DNA from: Hyphomicrobiales bacterium
GTDB lineage: Bacteria; Pseudomonadota; Alphaproteobacteria; Rhizobiales; Aestuariivirgaceae
DNA length: 5,604 bases
Direction of reading: 5' to 3'
Assembly: GCA_014380505.1 (NCBI GenBank)
Contig: JACMJT010000621.1
Span: 1 to 5,604 of the forward strand
In this document: piece after piece, positions 5,592 through 5,604 of the stretch
Numbering within the stretch: the first letter of the stretch is position 1
How the letters are laid out: the number at the start of each line of letters is the position of its first letter
Translations under genes and position numbers: made by a program
Notes under the pieces: model-generated
What the model was told of the DNA's origin: nothing
The model's input: only the letters and a program-made list of their open reading frames with translations
Databases searched by the model: none

Positions 5592-5604
5592 GCTTCACGC
5601 CGCC

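Overview
The window reads as chromosomal DNA of a GC-rich proteobacterium, most likely an alphaproteobacterium. This rests on the strongly GC-ending codons, the style of the transport and dehydrogenase genes, and a tRNA-Val gene with an encoded CCA. No rRNA or taxon-specific marker is present, so the placement is an inference.

Left part (1-2545, minus strand), in order of transcription: a malate/lactate-type dehydrogenase of the LDH2 family; the ATPase subunit of a polyamine/iron-type ABC importer (PotA-like); and, after a 96-base gap, the first 74 codons of an isochorismatase-like hydrolase that runs off the left edge. This looks like part of an uptake-and-catabolism operon for a small organic or nitrogenous compound. 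The permease and binding-protein genes are not in the window.

Middle and right part (2692-5428, plus strand): a compact three-gene cassette, divergent from the dehydrogenase. It encodes (a) an SGNH/GDSL-type hydrolase with a lysine-rich leader; (b) a gingipain-like (family C25, clan CD) cysteine peptidase with no visible signal peptide; and (c) an 84-residue small beta-rich protein of unknown function. The peptidase frame closes at 4976, but convincing coding sequence continues in the -1 frame to 5170, three bases before the third gene. A single-base shift at the A6 run 4915-4920 would join the two into a protein of about 511 residues. This is either a sequence error, a real frameshift mutation, or recoding.

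Right edge: tRNA-Val(GAC) on the minus strand (5467-5541) with a plausible promoter, its 3' end facing the cassette. A 9-base piece of the tRNA 3' end (GGTGGGCGG) recurs in direct orientation at 2651-2659, so the two copies bracket the cassette. This is a weak hint that the cassette was inserted.

The candidate undescribed system is the SGNH hydrolase / C25-like peptidase / small beta protein cassette. An inferred working model is that the Lys/Arg-rich leader of the hydrolase is a regulatory segment cut by the neighbouring peptidase, since gingipains cut after Arg or Lys.
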